48,865 bases of DNA from Crocinitomix sp. (GCA_013138735.1 WTCE01000120.1:1-48865), one strand, 5' to 3'. Shown: positions 8,868-18,444, counted from the stretch's first letter. Translations and numbers: made by a program. Notes: a model not told the origin generated them from the letters alone.

Positions 8868-10307
8868 ATGAAGAAATTCTTACTCCTTCTAGTTCCATTT
8901 TACTTTAGTTTATTTGGCTTTTCACAGAGCACCTTTGTTCCTGATGATAATTTTGAACAAGTCTTGATTGATTTGGGTTTGGATACAGAGCCTTTAGATG
9001 ATTATGTGCCAACAGCAGCTATTGACACGATCACAGCATTATATATCTCCAACCGGGATATTATTGATATGACGGGAATAAGTGATTTTGTAAACCTGCG
9101 CTTTTTAAATTGTCGAATCAACGACATGGAGACGTTAGACTTAAGCGGGAATATTCTTTTGGAAAATTTGATTTGCAGTAATAATAACCTTACAACACTT
9201 GATTTAAGCGCTAACGTTTTGTTAGAAACATTGGACTGTGGTTTTAATACGATCACAGCATTGGACTTTTCTGAAAACATTAACCTACTAGAGGTAATTA
9301 CCACATACAATGGTCTTGAAACCGTTAACTTTTCAGCAAATACCTTGATTGAAAGGATTCAGGTTGATCGCAATAATCTTGAAAATTTGGATGTGTCAAA
9401 TAATGCAGCATTAAAAAGGTTGGTTTGTACGACTAATTTTCTGGAGGTAATAGATATTTCAGCGAACCTTAATTTGGAAACATTGGGCTGTAGTCGGAAT
9501 TTAATTACCGAATTAGACTTAAGCGCAAATGAAAACTTAAAGAATTTAAATTGCAGTGCTAATTTGATTTCGGTATTAGATGTAACAGAGAACTTAAATC
9601 TTAAGGGCTTATCATGTAGCGTCAATTTATTAAATGATCTCAATTTAAGTGAGAATGGATTACTGGAAGGTTTGGCTTTTGCTGAGAATTCCATTACATC
9701 AATAGATTTGTCAAATAATCCACTCTTGAGATCACTACAATGTGGTAAAAACCCTCTTACTGTTTTAGATTTATCTGAGAATGATTCTTTACGAAGTATC
9801 TCATATTATGAAACTAACATCATAGTTATGGATGTAAGTCATATTGCACAGCTGGAAGAATTGCTAGCTTCGAGCATGCCGGATTTGGCTCAAGTGAATG
9901 TGGCAAATGGAAACAATGATTTGATGACTTTATTCTATGCCGCTGGATGTCCAAACTTGACATGCATCACGGTGGATGCTGATTATGTAACTATTGCCGA
10001 GGAAGATTGGTTGATTTGGAATAAAGATGATTCAGCTGTTTTTAGCGCTGATTGTGAAAGTTTATCAGTACAAGAATTATCGAATGAGATTACTTTTTAT
10101 CCATCAATATTCACCAATTTCATTACAATTAGGAGTACCTATTCAACTGAGTTTACTGTTCTTAACTTAGCAGGACAAGCAGTGGATATTGGAAGCCTTC
10201 ATAATGGAGAAAATCGTGTTGATTTATCACACTTGAAAAGTGGAATTTATTTACTCAACTTAAATGGAGAAAATGATGAGCAAATGCATAAAATTGTAAA
10301 AAAATAA
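8868..10307 (+). CDS. Leucine-rich-repeat secreted protein with T9SS sorting domain (479 aa)
   Basis: ATG at 8868 opens a signal peptide (MKKFLLLLVPFYFSLFGFSQ); an in-frame TTG 48 bases earlier adds nothing recognisable and was not used. Next comes TFVPDDNFEQVLIDLGLD, the usual start of Flavobacteriia LRR surface proteins, then roughly a dozen 21-22-residue units of the LxxLxCxxNxLTxLDLSxN type (about residues 70-350). The last 75 residues (FYPSIFTNFITI... GIYLLNLNG ... HKIVKK) are a type A T9SS C-terminal sorting domain, so the protein should be exported across the outer membrane by the Por system and attached or released. LRR solenoids usually bind proteins or glycans; the ligand is unknown. 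It is divergent from the WG cluster. Confidence 0.9.
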   Translation: MKKFLLLLVPFYFSLFGFSQSTFVPDDNFEQVLIDLGLDTEPLDDYVPTAAIDTITALYISNRDIIDMTGISDFVNLRFLNCRINDMETLDLSGNILLENLICSNNNLTTLDLSANVLLETLDCGFNTITALDFSENINLLEVITTYNGLETVNFSANTLIERIQVDRNNLENLDVSNNAALKRLVCTTNFLEVIDISANLNLETLGCSRNLITELDLSANENLKNLNCSANLISVLDVTENLNLKGLSCSVNLLNDLNLSENGLLEGLAFAENSITSIDLSNNPLLRSLQCGKNPLTVLDLSENDSLRSISYYETNIIVMDVSHIAQLEELLASSMPDLAQVNVANGNNDLMTLFYAAGCPNLTCITVDADYVTIAEEDWLIWNKDDSAVFSADCESLSVQELSNEITFYPSIFTNFITIRSTYSTEFTVLNLAGQAVDIGSLHNGENRVDLSHLKSGIYLLNLNGENDEQMHKIVKK

Positions 10308-10396
10308 GGATCATTATTCAGTTAGGAAACACCACTATCTAAAAGTACGGCGATCTTTAACCTTAACACATAACACTGCACAGATAACATTAAAAG

Positions 10397-11344
10397 CTAT
10401 TCTAGCTTTTTCAAAAACTTCCGTATCGCTTTTTTATTCTGTCGTAAATTATCGTGCATTGTAGCATGTCCCGCTTTTTTCACAACCACTGTTTCTGAGT
10501 TTGGAACCAAGGTTTGGAAATAACGAACCGTAGTAGGTCTTGCTTCATCAAATTCGCCCGTAATAAATAGAGTAGGGACGGTTACTTTTTTGAGCTTATC
10601 AATAATATCATAGGTTTTTAAAGTCCCTGTAGCTGTAAATTCAGTAGGACCCCACATATAATTGTACATGAAATAATTCCCAGGTGCTTTTGCGGTATCC
10701 AAGTCACTTGAGCGTCGCTTTCTGCGTAAACCATAATTGGCGGCATAAACTGTATTTGCTTGTTGATAAGCCGCTGTGGTAAAGTCGCCAGAAGCTTCGC
10801 CATCAGCAATTGCTTGCTGCACAACAGGATGTAATGCTTTGATTAAAGTATCGGCGTCCGCTTCCCAAATGGTCGTGCTAAAATAAGGGCTGTTAAAAAC
10901 AATTCCTTTCACACCAGCCGGATAGGCTGAGTAATATTCCAAGGCTAGGGCTGTTCCCCAAGAGTGTCCGTACAAATAAAAGTCATTTAATTTTAAGTGG
11001 TTTGTTAAGGCGGCAACCTGCTCTACAAATTCGTCAACTAACATCAAGGTTGTGTCTTCATGATGACCAGAACGCCCTGTCCCCAATTGATCGAATAAAA
11101 TAATTGGTCTGTCCTTGGTCAATTTTTGGAACAAATAAAAAGAACGACTTGTGCCGCCCGGTCCACCATGCATCATCAATAGCGGGTCTTCATTACCTTC
11201 TCCAATAATGCGATACCAAATTTCTCCGCCGTTTACACTAACATAGCCTTCGCTCGAAGTCAAAGTGGGGTTGACGTGCGCAAATACGCAAGTATCCGCG
11301 CTAATAAGAAAAACGAATAATGTGATTGAAATAATGATTTTCAT
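10397..11344 (-). CDS. Alpha/beta hydrolase, proline iminopeptidase-like
   Basis: A 315-aa alpha/beta hydrolase with an N-terminal signal peptide ending near CVFAHV. Catalytic features in order: oxyanion-hole motif HGGPGG at residues 59-64, DQLGTGRS near residue 85, nucleophile elbow GHSWG with Ser about 128, the acid in GEFDEARP and the His in KAGHATMHDN. HGGPGG plus DQxGxGxS plus GxSWG is the signature of the proline iminopeptidase/tricorn-interacting-factor group (peptidase family S33), which removes N-terminal proline or other residues from short peptides. The signal peptide suggests a periplasmic peptidase. It stands alone, convergent with the LRR gene and divergent from the next gene. 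The exact substrate cannot be derived from sequence; other S33 enzymes such as epoxide hydrolases are less likely because of the HGGPGG motif. Confidence 0.85.
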   Translation of the reverse strand: MKIIISITLFVFLISADTCVFAHVNPTLTSSEGYVSVNGGEIWYRIIGEGNEDPLLMMHGGPGGTSRSFYLFQKLTKDRPIILFDQLGTGRSGHHEDTTLMLVDEFVEQVAALTNHLKLNDFYLYGHSWGTALALEYYSAYPAGVKGIVFNSPYFSTTIWEADADTLIKALHPVVQQAIADGEASGDFTTAAYQQANTVYAANYGLRRKRRSSDLDTAKAPGNYFMYNYMWGPTEFTATGTLKTYDIIDKLKKVTVPTLFITGEFDEARPTTVRYFQTLVPNSETVVVKKAGHATMHDNLRQNKKAIRKFLKKLE

Positions 11345-11562
11345 TGGGAATGGTAAAGTTTAATTCGAAGCTAGTATTTTATTTTGAATTGGTCAAAAAA
11401 AAATACGCTTGCTGCCCCTTATAGCCGACAGCATATTTGTAGCAAGTTTTTCAAAAACAGAGGTGCATCTGTTCGTTCTATTAAGTAGCAATAGGATGAA
11501 AGTCCATAAGAATGACGTGAATATTATGAAATTGTTTTTATTTTAGTGCCTATCCATACGCC

Positions 11563-12270
11563 ATGTATAAAACCGTTCTTATAATTATCTTCTTTTCAGT
11601 AAATTCATTTGCGCAGCAAGGTGGGATAAAAACTGTTTTTGATTTTCCGAATGGTGGTGATTATGAGATAAGAATTAACACAACCGAGCTCTACGATACA
11701 AATGTCATTTATCTGGCAGAAGGGGAGTATTTCGTTGAAATTTGGAATCCAGGATTGGAATTGATTACAGATTCCATTTTCATTCGACCCAAAAATGATA
11801 ATATTTTTAGATATCCTGTGAAAGTCTCACCTCAGTATGGTATGTATAAATTAGAGGTAAAAAAATTCAAACGCGAAAAACGTAATTCCATGGCGCCATT
11901 TCTTGTCGCAGATTTAGTAGGAATCAGCGCATTGTCAATCCAATATTTTAAAGGTTGGAAGGCAGGCAAAGAGTTGTCGATATTGAAAAATACGCATGAT
12001 AATAATTTAGGGTCTTATATACCCCATTTAGAATACATTGAAAATTACAACATATTGCATAATAGTTATAAAAGGATTCGGTTGGTGTATTATTCTATTT
12101 TAGGATTGACAGCACTTTCTACATCATTCACTATCTATAAAAACTTTCGCTTTAAAAAACGCAATAAATTTCCAGAAAACCCCTCATTAACTAGCCCTTT
12201 TACCAATAAAACATTTGATGTCTCATTAAATGTTTCGCCTATTGGAACAGGTTTAATACTAACCTTTTAA
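11563..12270 (+). CDS. Unknown exported protein with two membrane-like segments (235 aa)
   Basis: ATG at 11563 with a signal peptide (MYKTVLIIIFFSVNSFAQ). Residues 20-100 read as beta-strand-rich, including GEYFVEIWNPGLELITDSIF, which resembles PEGA or carboxypeptidase-regulatory-like sheets that carry short appendages. Two hydrophobic segments follow (around LVADLVGISALSIQYF and SILGLTALSTSFTIY), separated by a polar stretch, and the C-terminus ends in a beta-like VSPIGTGLILTF. I do not recognise the family. It ends two bases before the next gene, so the two are almost certainly co-transcribed and translationally linked. Confidence 0.7.
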   Translation: MYKTVLIIIFFSVNSFAQQGGIKTVFDFPNGGDYEIRINTTELYDTNVIYLAEGEYFVEIWNPGLELITDSIFIRPKNDNIFRYPVKVSPQYGMYKLEVKKFKREKRNSMAPFLVADLVGISALSIQYFKGWKAGKELSILKNTHDNNLGSYIPHLEYIENYNILHNSYKRIRLVYYSILGLTALSTSFTIYKNFRFKKRNKFPENPSLTSPFTNKTFDVSLNVSPIGTGLILTF

Positions 12271-12272
12271 GG

Positions 12273-12656
12273 ATGAGAATAATCGTATTGATTCTAGCCA
12301 CAACCTTAATTGGATGCTTAAAGCAAATAGAAACCTTGAATGAGGAAGATATCTTTTCTAAGGAATATAGTGGACCAATTTGGTTCGAACAAAGCTCTGA
12401 ATATTCAACAGATACTTACCGTTTTTTTCGCTACAGAATTCGCAATTATCAACTATCGCACACAAACCTGACCTATTCTATTATTTTCCAAAGAGACTGT
12501 GAAGGACCATATGACGTTCCAATGTCGCTAGTGGGGAATATTTTTAAAATCAAAGTGTATAAAGCAAGTGTTGTGGATGAATCCTTTAAAATATCCTTGT
12601 CAATCGACGGGCCAAATGGTATTGGTGCCACGTTTTGTCATGACTGGGAATTTTAG
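12273..12656 (+). CDS. Small putative lipoprotein (127 aa)
   Basis: Starts with ATG at 12273 only two bases after the stop of the upstream gene. The N-terminus MRIIVLILATTLIGCLKQ is a lipoprotein signal with lipobox LIGC (Cys 15). The remainder is predicted beta-rich with two further Cys residues (RDCEG and TFCHDW), possibly a disulfide. No family recognised. The tight coupling with the 235-aa exported protein suggests they act together in the envelope. Confidence 0.7.
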   Translation: MRIIVLILATTLIGCLKQIETLNEEDIFSKEYSGPIWFEQSSEYSTDTYRFFRYRIRNYQLSHTNLTYSIIFQRDCEGPYDVPMSLVGNIFKIKVYKASVVDESFKISLSIDGPNGIGATFCHDWEF

Positions 12657-12913
12657 CAAATGCGTCATTTCATAAACAATTCCAATCAAACTTAGAAGGA
12701 TTAACAAAAGCTTGCAGCCTCTTTTGCATTGCTCCGAATGATAATAGAGATGCGTTGCTCATTTTTTTAATTCACCAGTAAATCATTTGCAAATGGTATT
12801 TTAAACACATAAATACTGTTTTCAGTCTAGAATAATGGAACTTATTCATGAAATTTGAATTTTCACCTTGAATATTACTATTTTAATCGAAAAATTACCA
12901 AACCTACTTTATT

Positions 12914-14254
12914 ATGAAATTAAAATTTATACTGGGATGTATTGCTTTAATGAGCAGCCCTTTCCTCGTTTTTTCACAAGACACTTCTTATACACCAATG
13001 CCCGAAACAATGGCCTTGTATTATGATTTCACAGGTGTGCACGGCGCAGATACAGCCTTGTATGGACAAAGTATTTCAAATAAAGTTGCTGCAATTGCAG
13101 TTCAGGCAGATGAAGTGATGAAAGGCCCTTTGGTGATTTATACTGCAGATGCCATTCATATTTTCAAAGAAGATCGAACGCGAATAGCTAAAATCGACAC
13201 AAGAACTGCTTCTTTTACCGGTTTTTATGAGGTTACGGCGCTTTCGCACATTGGACCAGCATTAGGCTACTTGGCCTTTTTAAAAAATGAAGGCGGCGAA
13301 TGGAGAAGTTCTGCTGAAAGTTTACTAAAGCATATTCGTCAATTGCGCGCAATGAATTCGGTAGATTTAATGCATGCGGGTAACACACCTTCAACTACAT
13401 CTCATTGGTTAGACAGACTAAATAACCCAGCATGGAATCCGAATAAGGTAAATATTAAAAACATGTTTGATTATGCCTGCGCAATGAGCGGAAACTATCT
13501 GCAACAAGTATTAAGCGGGGATAGAGAATTAACTAGTGCTGACGTTCGAAACGCTTTATTAAGCAATACAGAACCTATGAGCGACGATTATACAATTTCG
13601 TTTAACCATATCATGATTGCAACTTTTCAATTAGAAGGCTTAAGCGAATTTCACCGCATTTATAGAAGTTTAAAGGATGTGGATGTTGATTGGGCTAATG
13701 CTCGAATTATTGTCCGTTCTCCAGTTGGTAATAATTATGGTGGCGGTTTGTCAACGTGGACAAATTGGACAGTACAAGCCTTAAATATTCTTGCTGGGAA
13801 AGATGATACCGGGGCAAATATTATTGACCCAAATCGACTATTGATTGCGGCATATTCAGCCGAACAAAATTTAGCGCTTGATGCTGAGGGGAAATTACCC
13901 ATTTCGGTTTATTATTACTATACCGGACAGGTTTTTGGAGCCTTGTATTCGCAAACCTATACTGCACTTCAAGTTTTTTCTGATATCCCAACATTAAATA
14001 GACCTGAACGACCAGCAATGCCAGGAGATTACGGCTATTCTGACGCTTCAGATGTGGATCATTTTGTTGAGCGACTAAAATACTCCTTTAGTGTTAAAAC
14101 TGAATTGCTGAGTAATACGATTGGCTTTTGGATGCCGAACGAATTAGCGGCTAAAGATTATAGACCTAGTCAAGTTGATATTCCAGGGTTAAATGCAGGA
14201 CTGCCAGAAGGAATTTTAGCATATCCAAGTGATGCGCCCGTTATAGCTGAATAG
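12914..14254 (+). CDS. Unknown secreted protein (446 aa)
   Basis: ATG at 12914 followed by a signal peptide (MKLKFILGCIALMSSPFLVFSQ). The mature part begins with YYDFTGVHGADTALYGQSIS and includes a long mixed alpha/beta region with LSHIGPALGYLAFLKNEGGEW and many aromatic residues (HWLDRLNNPAWNPNK, STWTNWTVQAL). No repeat, membrane segment, C-terminal sorting domain or catalytic signature is evident. I do not recognise the family; an enzyme or ligand-binding fold is possible. It is flanked by about 260 and 350 bases without genes, so it is probably a single-gene transcript. Confidence 0.75.
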   Translation: MKLKFILGCIALMSSPFLVFSQDTSYTPMPETMALYYDFTGVHGADTALYGQSISNKVAAIAVQADEVMKGPLVIYTADAIHIFKEDRTRIAKIDTRTASFTGFYEVTALSHIGPALGYLAFLKNEGGEWRSSAESLLKHIRQLRAMNSVDLMHAGNTPSTTSHWLDRLNNPAWNPNKVNIKNMFDYACAMSGNYLQQVLSGDRELTSADVRNALLSNTEPMSDDYTISFNHIMIATFQLEGLSEFHRIYRSLKDVDVDWANARIIVRSPVGNNYGGGLSTWTNWTVQALNILAGKDDTGANIIDPNRLLIAAYSAEQNLALDAEGKLPISVYYYYTGQVFGALYSQTYTALQVFSDIPTLNRPERPAMPGDYGYSDASDVDHFVERLKYSFSVKTELLSNTIGFWMPNELAAKDYRPSQVDIPGLNAGLPEGILAYPSDAPVIAE

Positions 14255-14607
14255 GTTTTTATGCAATTTATTTAAATCTTATGCGAGATTAGAAATCTGT
14301 ATTGAATCGAGATTGAAACGTCTTCGATTCCATAAATTGGGTCAAAATAAACTTTGAAAAATCTTTAAAGGAGAAGAAAGTGACTTAAGTTCAAAACAAC
14401 TAATCATGGCAATTCTCGATATGGGCATTAATCATACACAAGAATACGGAAGCAATTAATGTGAGCTACAAATTAGGTGGAGGAGATCGTTATTTGAATC
14501 CGTTGCCATGATGTAGTTGTTTCCCTCAAAAGTTCAAATATGAACCTATTAGTAGTTAGAACCAAACCTTGAGCGGGTAGTTTTTCCTACCCATATTGGG
14601 CAATCAA
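14255..14607. other. Gene-free stretch containing an inverted-repeat element
   Basis: No open frame longer than about 17 codons after an ATG is supported here. The stretch holds the imperfect inverted repeat at 14395-14521 and lies between convergent genes (the 446-aa secreted protein and the response regulator). No obvious U-tract terminator was seen. Confidence 0.6.
14395..14521. repeat. Imperfect inverted repeat, possible MITE or structured RNA
   Basis: AACAACTAATCATGGCAA at 14395-14412 is answered by TTGCCATGATGTAGTTGTT at 14503-14521; the arms are complementary apart from one extra base. They enclose about 90 bases with no long frame. The size (127 bp) and non-coding core fit a miniature inverted-repeat element, but a long hairpin RNA or a convergent terminator structure is also possible. 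Confidence 0.5.
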
Positions 14608-15216
14608 TTAAGAGTCAATTATATTAGATGCTATTTTTGTGCAAATTTCGTCTCTTGTGTTCACGTCCAACTTTCTGTACAAATTCTTGATATGATACTT
14701 CACTGTATTCTTACTAATGAAAAGGCTTGCGCAAATTTCGCTAGTAGTTTGTTCTTCTACCAAACCCTTCAAAACATCAATTTCGCGACTTGTTAATGGT
14801 TCAGTGGTTAAATCATTTTCTCTTAGAAGCGAATGGTATGAAAGTTCACGAAGATCTTCAATACGATTGGCCAAAATGGATAATGAAGCAGAGACGTCAA
14901 TATTCTTAAACGGCTTAGTCAAATAAGCTGATGGTGATAATTTAGAAGCACGTTGTAAAGTACTATCATCCTCATTTGCTGTGAGAAATATAAATGGTAT
15001 TCCTTTCTTTTTCAATACAGCCGCGACGTCTAAACCTGACAAGTCTTTTTCTAAAATGATATCTAGCAGGGCAGCATCAAATTCCCAATCAGTCTCCTGC
15101 AAAAAATCTTCGCCACTATGATAAATTCCTTGAACCTTATAATCAAGTGAGGTAACTAGATTGTTTAAATGATTGGCGGCAAAGAATTCATCTTCAATGA
15201 TTATGAGTCTAAGCAT
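14608..15216 (-). CDS. LuxR/NarL-type response regulator (202 aa)
   Basis: An N-terminal receiver domain begins MLRLIIIEDEFF with acidic pocket Glu/Asp at residues 8-9, phosphoacceptor Asp 52 in AALLDIIL, and the conserved Lys 101 in LTKPF. A linker is followed by a LuxR-type helix-turn-helix (EPLTSREIDVLKGLVEE ... SEICASLFISKNTVKYHI ... LYRKLDVNTR, about residues 137-195). It should be phosphorylated by the adjacent kinase and bind DNA as a dimer. ATG at 15216 overlaps the last bases of the kinase gene (kinase stop at 15209), a typical translational coupling; an upstream in-frame TTG at 15240 would only add residues lying within the kinase frame. Targets are unknown; the divergent desaturase gene is the nearest candidate. 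Confidence 0.92.
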   Translation of the reverse strand: MLRLIIIEDEFFAANHLNNLVTSLDYKVQGIYHSGEDFLQETDWEFDAALLDIILEKDLSGLDVAAVLKKKGIPFIFLTANEDDSTLQRASKLSPSAYLTKPFKNIDVSASLSILANRIEDLRELSYHSLLRENDLTTEPLTSREIDVLKGLVEEQTTSEICASLFISKNTVKYHIKNLYRKLDVNTRDEICTKIASNIIDS

Positions 15217-16843
15217 GGAAAGAGAATTGATAAAGGCCAATTGATTTTTTAAAAACTAAATCTGTTCCACCAACGCGGGTTATTAATTGTTGAATCAACT
15301 CGGTTCCAGTGCCAGTTGAATGGTTATTATCCATTTTAGAATGGTCGCAATAACGAAAAACCCATGCACCATTATTTGGCAATAACGATATTTGAATTTC
15401 TTTTTTGGAACCATTATGATGTTCCAACGTGTTTGAAAGCATTTCATTCAAAATCAATCCAAAATAAACTATCTTTTCACTCCTTATTTGGATGGATTCA
15501 AATGAGGTAACAAGCTTGAAATGATTGTCTAAACTGTCATAAAGAGCAAGAATGTCGAATAGGTAGACGCCTAGGTCAACCAATTCATTGTGTTTTTCAA
15601 GTGTTAAGTGATTGTGTAACGAACTAATCGTGTGAATTTTTGCCGATATTTTTTGGTTGATTTTCTGCTGCTCAACACTCATGTTTTCATCAGAATAGTC
15701 AAACATTGAAATAACCATTTGCAAGTTGTTCTTAATGCGGTGGTTACTCTCAACCATCAAGAGTTGGTATTTTTCATTGCTAAGATGTAGGTCTTGGTTA
15801 GTTTTAGCGAGCGCCTTTTTTAAGGAGCGTTCTCTAAAGTAAATCAATCCAAATGCAAGAATGATAATGAGCAATAATGCGAGGAGTAAATATAAATTCT
15901 GATTTTTCAACCGCTCTTTATCTAGGTCTTGCGATTTTTCCAAAGCGAAGATTTTAGCCTCAAATGCTTCCCTTTGAAATTTTTCCGTCTCGTACAATAC
16001 TTCGTACGAAATCATGCGATCATTATTTATTATTTTTTGAACTTCCAAGTGATTTTTATCCGCTTTCATTTGCCATTGGCAATGGTTTAATGAATCTCCA
16101 ACTGACAAGTATCGATTACCAATCATCTTAAATAAATCGGCTTCCACATTGTACCAATTATTCCCGTTTACCAAGGCCAAAAGATCATTTGCAATTTTGT
16201 CGAATCTATTTAAATTCCCGAACTCTAATTCATTCTCCATAAGGAAAATCATAGGTCTAATGTAATTTACAGTGTCACCAAGTTCTAAAAATATTTCTGC
16301 AGATCTTTCTAAGTGAGGAATACTCGCTTTCCTAGAGTTTTGCCTCATTATAAATAAGCCTAATTCATTTTGTAAGCCCGCCTCTTGTTCCAGAAAGTCG
16401 TTCGCAATAGCAATTTGAAGCGCTTCACTTAAAAATTGTTGGATTGAATCAACGACATTCACATCATCAGAGAAAGTCTCTTCAAAATAATCTCCTTCTC
16501 CGTATAATGCTGCCAATCGACCTAAGCGCCTAACATGTAAGTCTGGATATTTTTTATAATTCCCAGGCGCATCAAGAATCTCAATCCCTTTTAAATAATT
16601 TTGAGTTCGGCGCATCATTTCCGCTAAAGAAATTTCTACGTCCAACAATTGACGTTCATTATTATCCTGCTTCGCAATTTCCATGGCAACTTCAAGCTCA
16701 GCAATGCTTTCATCAAAACGGTAGGCGCGGTTATATTGCTCGGCCAATTCGATATGTTGATCATAAGAAACTGTTACAGGACTTTGCGCAAAAGAAAATA
16801 GGGGACTCAGTAAGAGTAGGGAAACAAGAATCGACAAGTTCAT
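15209..16843 (-). CDS. TPR-type sensor histidine kinase, HisKA_2 class (544 aa)
   Basis: ATG at 16843 opens a signal peptide (MNLSILVSLLLLSPLFSFAQ). About residues 22-300 are helical, with TPR-like units (YNRAYRFDESIAELEVAMEI), so the sensing part is periplasmic. One membrane segment follows at about 317-336 (LLLALLLIIILAFGLIYF), then a coiled coil and the dimerisation/phosphoacceptor helix ESNHRIKNNLQMVI with His about 368, characteristic of HisKA_2/HWE-related kinases. The ATPase part has an N-box (LILNEMLSNTLEHH) and a G-box (GTGTELIQQL). It is a common Bacteroidota architecture that couples periplasmic protein or membrane signals to LuxR-type regulators. It is transcribed with and overlaps the regulator and is divergent from a desaturase gene. 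Confidence 0.9.
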   Translation of the reverse strand: MNLSILVSLLLLSPLFSFAQSPVTVSYDQHIELAEQYNRAYRFDESIAELEVAMEIAKQDNNERQLLDVEISLAEMMRRTQNYLKGIEILDAPGNYKKYPDLHVRRLGRLAALYGEGDYFEETFSDDVNVVDSIQQFLSEALQIAIANDFLEQEAGLQNELGLFIMRQNSRKASIPHLERSAEIFLELGDTVNYIRPMIFLMENELEFGNLNRFDKIANDLLALVNGNNWYNVEADLFKMIGNRYLSVGDSLNHCQWQMKADKNHLEVQKIINNDRMISYEVLYETEKFQREAFEAKIFALEKSQDLDKERLKNQNLYLLLALLLIIILAFGLIYFRERSLKKALAKTNQDLHLSNEKYQLLMVESNHRIKNNLQMVISMFDYSDENMSVEQQKINQKISAKIHTISSLHNHLTLEKHNELVDLGVYLFDILALYDSLDNHFKLVTSFESIQIRSEKIVYFGLILNEMLSNTLEHHNGSKKEIQISLLPNNGAWVFRYCDHSKMDNNHSTGTGTELIQQLITRVGGTDLVFKKSIGLYQFSFHA

Positions 16844-17149
16844 AATAAAGTAGCGGAGGTGAAAATAAGGATTTAATTTGAGACGGGGAGATTTCAAATC
16901 CGCATGCGAGATTCGTTAATTTTCGATTGCAGTTTTGTTCCGATTCTTTTATTGTAAACAGCACGTCAATTGATAATTTCAAAATTGATTTCTGCATAAA
17001 ACTCAAATGACTGAAATAGAGGTTTCTAGACGGGGTTGTTACTAACTTAGTCAATATATTAAGCGTTTCTGAACAAAAACGCCGTACATTCGCGCAATCG
17101 ATTGAGATATAGTGCTACAAATCTTGATTCCGATATAAAGACCTACTTT
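16844..17149. promoter_or_regulatory. Divergent regulatory region between sensor kinase and desaturase
   Basis: This 306-base region separates the leftward kinase/regulator pair from the rightward desaturase. It holds an inverted repeat GCGTTT (17063-17068) / AAACGC (17077-17082), followed by TACATTCG at 17085-17092, one mismatch from the Bacteroidota -7 element TAnnTTTG. The inverted repeat lies where a -33 region or operator would be expected. Assignment as a promoter/operator is inference. Confidence 0.4.
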
Positions 17150-18253
17150 ATGAAAGCGATTAAATTTATTGCAAAAGATCAAAATCAAACCGATTTCGCA
17201 AGGGAACTGACCAAAAGAGTTCGTCTTCATTTTAAGGAAAAAAAGATATCTACTTTCGGAGATTCTAGAATGGTAGTTAAGGCTATCATAATGATTAGTT
17301 TATACGTTTCAGCACTCGTAGTGATTTTCACCGTACCAATGCCTGCTTGGGTAGCATTAATTTTAATGATTTTCATGGGAGTTGGTGAAGCCGGAATAGG
17401 GATGGGCGTAATGCATGATGCTGCGCATGGATCATTTTCAAAGCGCAAATGGTTGAATACACTCATGACAAGCAGTATGTTTTTATTGGGTAGTAGTGTT
17501 ATTAATTGGAAAATTCAGCACAATGTTTTACATCATACATATCCAAACGTACACGAATGGGACCAAGACATTGACTCGAAAGGATTAAGACTTTGTTCAC
17601 ATTCTGAGCAAACTCAAAAAGTATTCCGTTATCAACACCTTTTTGGGCTATTATTATATGGTTTAATGACAATTGTACGATTTGTATCAGATTTCAATCA
17701 CTTAAAAATGTACAAAGATATGGGGGCATTGGAAGGACAAAAGGTTAATTACACAAAAACAATTTTCGCAATTGCATTGCATAAAATAATCTATTTGGGT
17801 GTTTTCTTTGTATTGCCATTTATTTTTACGCCATTCCTTTGGTGGCAAGTATTGATTGGGTTTTTGGTAATGCATATAACTGCATCTATTATTATGGGCA
17901 CAGTTTTTCAATTGGCACATCTAGTAGAGAATGTAAGAGAACCTTTGCCAAATGAAGCCGGAGAGATCCACACGCAATATGCCGTACATCAATTGGAAAC
18001 AACATGTGACTTTGGAAAAAGAAGTGGCTTGTTTAGTTGGTATGTTGGTGGATTAAATTTTCAAGTTGAGCATCATTTATTCCCGCATATTTGTCATGTT
18101 CATTATCCAGAATTGGCTGTAATAGTTGAACAAACTGCTAAGGATTATAATCAACCCTATAATTCCTATCCTACAACCTTTGCTGCTTTGCAATCACATC
18201 TAAGGACCTTAAAAAGACTTGGAAGAGGTGAATTAAATGAAGCAATGGCATAG
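17150..18253 (+). CDS. Front-end-type fatty acid desaturase (367 aa)
   Basis: An integral membrane di-iron desaturase with three histidine boxes: HDAAH at residues 89-93, HNVLHH at 124-129 and QVEHH at 305-309. The Gln in the third box is typical of the acyl-lipid/linoleoyl-CoA (delta-6-type, front-end) group. Hydrophobic segments flank the boxes (SLYVSALVVIF..., IIYLGVFFVLPFIF). Such enzymes introduce double bases into membrane acyl chains using O2 and a ferredoxin- or cytochrome-type donor; regiospecificity cannot be read from sequence. ATG 17150 was chosen over an in-frame TTG at 17102 because the paralogue at 45154 begins at the same place relative to the fold. No N-terminal cytochrome b5 domain is present. 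A divergent two-component pair lies upstream and cspA downstream, which fits a cold or membrane-fluidity response. Confidence 0.9.
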   Translation: MKAIKFIAKDQNQTDFARELTKRVRLHFKEKKISTFGDSRMVVKAIIMISLYVSALVVIFTVPMPAWVALILMIFMGVGEAGIGMGVMHDAAHGSFSKRKWLNTLMTSSMFLLGSSVINWKIQHNVLHHTYPNVHEWDQDIDSKGLRLCSHSEQTQKVFRYQHLFGLLLYGLMTIVRFVSDFNHLKMYKDMGALEGQKVNYTKTIFAIALHKIIYLGVFFVLPFIFTPFLWWQVLIGFLVMHITASIIMGTVFQLAHLVENVREPLPNEAGEIHTQYAVHQLETTCDFGKRSGLFSWYVGGLNFQVEHHLFPHICHVHYPELAVIVEQTAKDYNQPYNSYPTTFAALQSHLRTLKRLGRGELNEAMA

Positions 18254-18444
18254 TAATCTGTGCAATTATCCCGATAAATACACGTTTTAAGCAGACGAAT
18301 TAAATTTTTATTGTATTATTTTCACTCCTAATATACTTGCGTAAAGCAAGTGGGAGCAGTACTTTATGAGTTGTTTTGTGTCGTTTTGATGTAAGGTCAA
18401 TGTTAAAATTTATCATTTTATGCATACAGATATTATTAATAATG

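Noticed and set aside
16761-17054. Reverse-strand frame of 97 codons across the kinase start
   Set aside because: It overlaps the kinase signal peptide in another frame and has no recognisable features.
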